8,868 nucleotides of DNA, from the NCBI GenBank assembly GCA_029238555.1, contig JAQWFV010000022.1, positions 1-8,868 of the forward strand, read 5' to 3'. The notes beneath the pieces were generated by a model. The model made no database searches and was not told the DNA's origin. It saw only the letters and a list, made by a program, of their open reading frames with translations. Origin of the DNA: Flavobacteriaceae bacterium (lineage in GTDB: Bacteria > Bacteroidota > Bacteroidia > Flavobacteriales > Flavobacteriaceae). The position numbers were made by a program, and so were the translations under genes. Positions 7,292 to 8,868 of this stretch are shown here, one piece after another. Within the stretch, counting starts at the first letter, position 1, and each line of letters begins with the position of its first letter.

Positions 7292-7314
7292 ACCACATAG
7301 ATCAAAAAATACAA

Positions 7315-8868
7315 ATGACTCCAAATAAAAAAAGCCCTCCAACAAAAGACAAAAGCAAACCCAAAGTCTCTATTTTACAAGCCTTTACGACCATTATTTG
7401 GCCCAGAAGAAAGATGGTTTTTATAGGTTTATTACTGATCGTTGTAAGTAAAATAGCCAGTTTTGTTGCGCCACTGTCTTTAAAAGTTTTAATGGATGAA
7501 ATTATTCCCAACAAGGAATTAGACCGACTTAAAATATTAATTGCTGTAGTCATTGTAGCCATTCTGGTACAAGCTATCACTTCCTTTTTACTGACAAAAA
7601 TTCTCTCTGTACAAGCCCAATACCTCATTGCGGAGTTGAGGGCTCAAGTGCAAAAAAAAATACTGGGTCTGCCTATTCGATTTTTTGACAACACCAAATC
7701 TGGGGCCTTAGTATCTAGGATAATGACGGATGTAGAAGGGGTAAGAAATTTAATTGGAACAGGCCTGGTGCAATTGGTAGGCGGTACCATAACAGCTGTG
7801 GTCTCTCTAATTTTATTACTACAAATAAGTGTGTCTATGACCTTATTCACCCTCATACCCTTGGCCATTTTCGCCATCATTGCCCTGAAGGCTTTTAAAG
7901 TAATTAGACCCATTTTTAGGGCTAGAGGAAAAATCAATGCAGAAGTAACGGGTAGGCTCACAGAAACACTTGGAGGTATTCGAGTGATTAAGGGATTTAA
8001 TGCAGCAGAACAAGAGGCCTTGGTTTTTGAGAAAGGGGTGCATGAATTGTTTATCAATGTAAAAAAGAGCCTTACCGCTACTGCATTTATGACTTCATCT
8101 GCTACATTTCTATTAGGTCTAGCCACTACAGGTATCATGGGAATTGGCGGCTACAAAATTATGATGGAAACTTTGACCTTGGGAGAATTTCTAAGTTTCA
8201 CCTTCTTATTAGGGCTCATGGTAGCACCTATTGTTCAAATGAGTAATATTGGAAGCCAGCTTACAGAAGCTTTGGCTGGACTAGATCGAACGGAAGAGCT
8301 CATGAATGAAGCTGGTGAAGCAGAGGATCCTTTGCGTACTATCCCACTAAAAAAATTACAAGGAGCTATTAATTTTAAAGAGGTGTCTTTTGCCTATGAA
8401 GAGGAAAAGGATGTGTTACACAGTATTAGTTTTAACGCAGCAGCTGGAGAAACTATTGCACTTGTGGGTAGTTCAGGTTCTGGAAAATCTACTATAGCTG
8501 GTTTAGTAGCCACTTTCATCAATCCCGATCAAGGAGAGATTACTATAGACGGCCACCCACTGAGAGAAGTGACCTTAGAAAGTTATAGGAAACAATTGGG
8601 CGTTGTATTGCAAGATGAGTTTCTTTTTGAGGGGACCATTAAGGAGAATATATTATACGCCAGACCTAATGCCACGAACGAAAGTCTTTTAGATGCAGTA
8701 AATGCGGCATATGTCAATGAATTTACGAATCGTTTTGAGGCTGGTTTAGACACTTTAATTGGAGAAAGAGGGGTGAAATTATCTGGCGGTCAAAGACAGA
8801 GAATTGCCATAGCTAGAGCCATTTTAGCCAATCCATCCATCCTTATTTTAGATGAGGCAACCTCTAAT
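7315..8868 (+). CDS. ABC exporter, fused permease and ATPase, 3' end outside window
   Basis: The frame runs open from the ATG at 7315 to the last base (518 residues), so the C-terminus is missing. After a Lys/Pro-rich cytoplasmic N-terminus there are six likely membrane helices (about 34-56, 72-93, 150-169, 173-191, 258-280, 291-311), the layout of type IV (MsbA/Sav1866-like) exporters. The nucleotide-binding domain starts near residue 345 and holds Walker A GSSGSGKST (385-393), Q-loop Q433, signature LSGGQ (489-493) and Walker B ILILDE (509-514, catalytic E514). The D-loop and H-loop His lie beyond the window. Such half-transporters dimerise in the inner membrane and export lipids, drugs or peptides; the sequence does not tell which, and there is no peptidase domain. 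This ATG is the first in frame after a stop at 7255. It diverges from the acylase gene across a palindrome-containing gap. Confidence 0.94.
   Translation, partial: MTPNKKSPPTKDKSKPKVSILQAFTTIIWPRRKMVFIGLLLIVVSKIASFVAPLSLKVLMDEIIPNKELDRLKILIAVVIVAILVQAITSFLLTKILSVQAQYLIAELRAQVQKKILGLPIRFFDNTKSGALVSRIMTDVEGVRNLIGTGLVQLVGGTITAVVSLILLLQISVSMTLFTLIPLAIFAIIALKAFKVIRPIFRARGKINAEVTGRLTETLGGIRVIKGFNAAEQEALVFEKGVHELFINVKKSLTATAFMTSSATFLLGLATTGIMGIGGYKIMMETLTLGEFLSFTFLLGLMVAPIVQMSNIGSQLTEALAGLDRTEELMNEAGEAEDPLRTIPLKKLQGAINFKEVSFAYEEEKDVLHSISFNAAAGETIALVGSSGSGKSTIAGLVATFINPDQGEITIDGHPLREVTLESYRKQLGVVLQDEFLFEGTIKENILYARPNATNESLLDAVNAAYVNEFTNRFEAGLDTLIGERGVKLSGGQRQRIAIARAILANPSILILDEATSN

Larger units (their letters stand above)
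7191..7314. other. Divergent intergenic region between acylase and ABC exporter genes
   Basis: This 124-base AT-rich stretch must hold the promoters for the leftward acylase gene and the rightward exporter gene. No exact TAnnTTTG box occurs on either strand. The best candidates are the outward-facing TACCTTT halves of a palindrome at 7270-7291. A second palindrome lies at 7224-7237. No Shine-Dalgarno sequence precedes either ATG, and no small ORF is supported. Confidence 0.7.

Noticed and set aside
7302..8138. Two minus-strand open frames (7302-7628 and 7644-8138) in the exporter gene
   Set aside because: The plus strand here encodes the membrane domain of a clear ABC exporter; the minus-strand products are low-complexity shadows.

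Overview
This window looks like part of a chromosome from a member of the Bacteroidota, most likely a marine-type Flavobacteriaceae. The evidence is AT-rich codon choice (TTA for Leu, AGA for Arg), no Shine-Dalgarno sequences before the starts, a TAnnTTTG promoter box, two clear lipoproteins, and protein types typical of that group. I see no tRNA, rRNA, CRISPR array, transposase or integrase, and no intergenic gap longer than about 125 bases.

Region 1 (1-4277, + strand) is a probable operon. It holds the C-terminal part of an FG-GAP/VCBS-repeat surface protein that is cut by the window start. One base after its stop comes a vanadium-haloperoxidase/PAP2-type lipoprotein with all three phosphate/vanadate-site motifs. 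After 41 bases comes an SGLT-like sodium:solute symporter. The unit closes with two tandem hairpin terminators, the first of which overlaps the symporter stop codon. The simplest reading is a capture, surface-processing and uptake unit for an organic solute, perhaps a sugar, but the substrate is not visible here.

Region 2 (4314-4973, + strand) is one small secreted protein of unknown function. It has a C-terminal beta-sandwich-like domain and a promoter box so close to the ATG that the mRNA may be leaderless.

Region 3 (5019-7190, - strand) is a lipoprotein of the penicillin amidase (N-terminal nucleophile hydrolase) family, convergent with the small secreted gene.

Region 4 (7191-7314) is a divergent intergenic region with two palindromes, one of which carries TACCTTT half-boxes facing both ways. 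Region 5 (7315-8868, + strand) is a fused permease/ATPase ABC exporter, cut by the window end just after its Walker B motif. It is open to the last base, so a search for complete ORFs would miss it.

Nothing here is clearly a new defence or mobile system. The most interesting points are the surface protein/haloperoxidase/symporter set, the apparently leaderless secreted protein, and the two-sided palindrome between the acylase and exporter genes.
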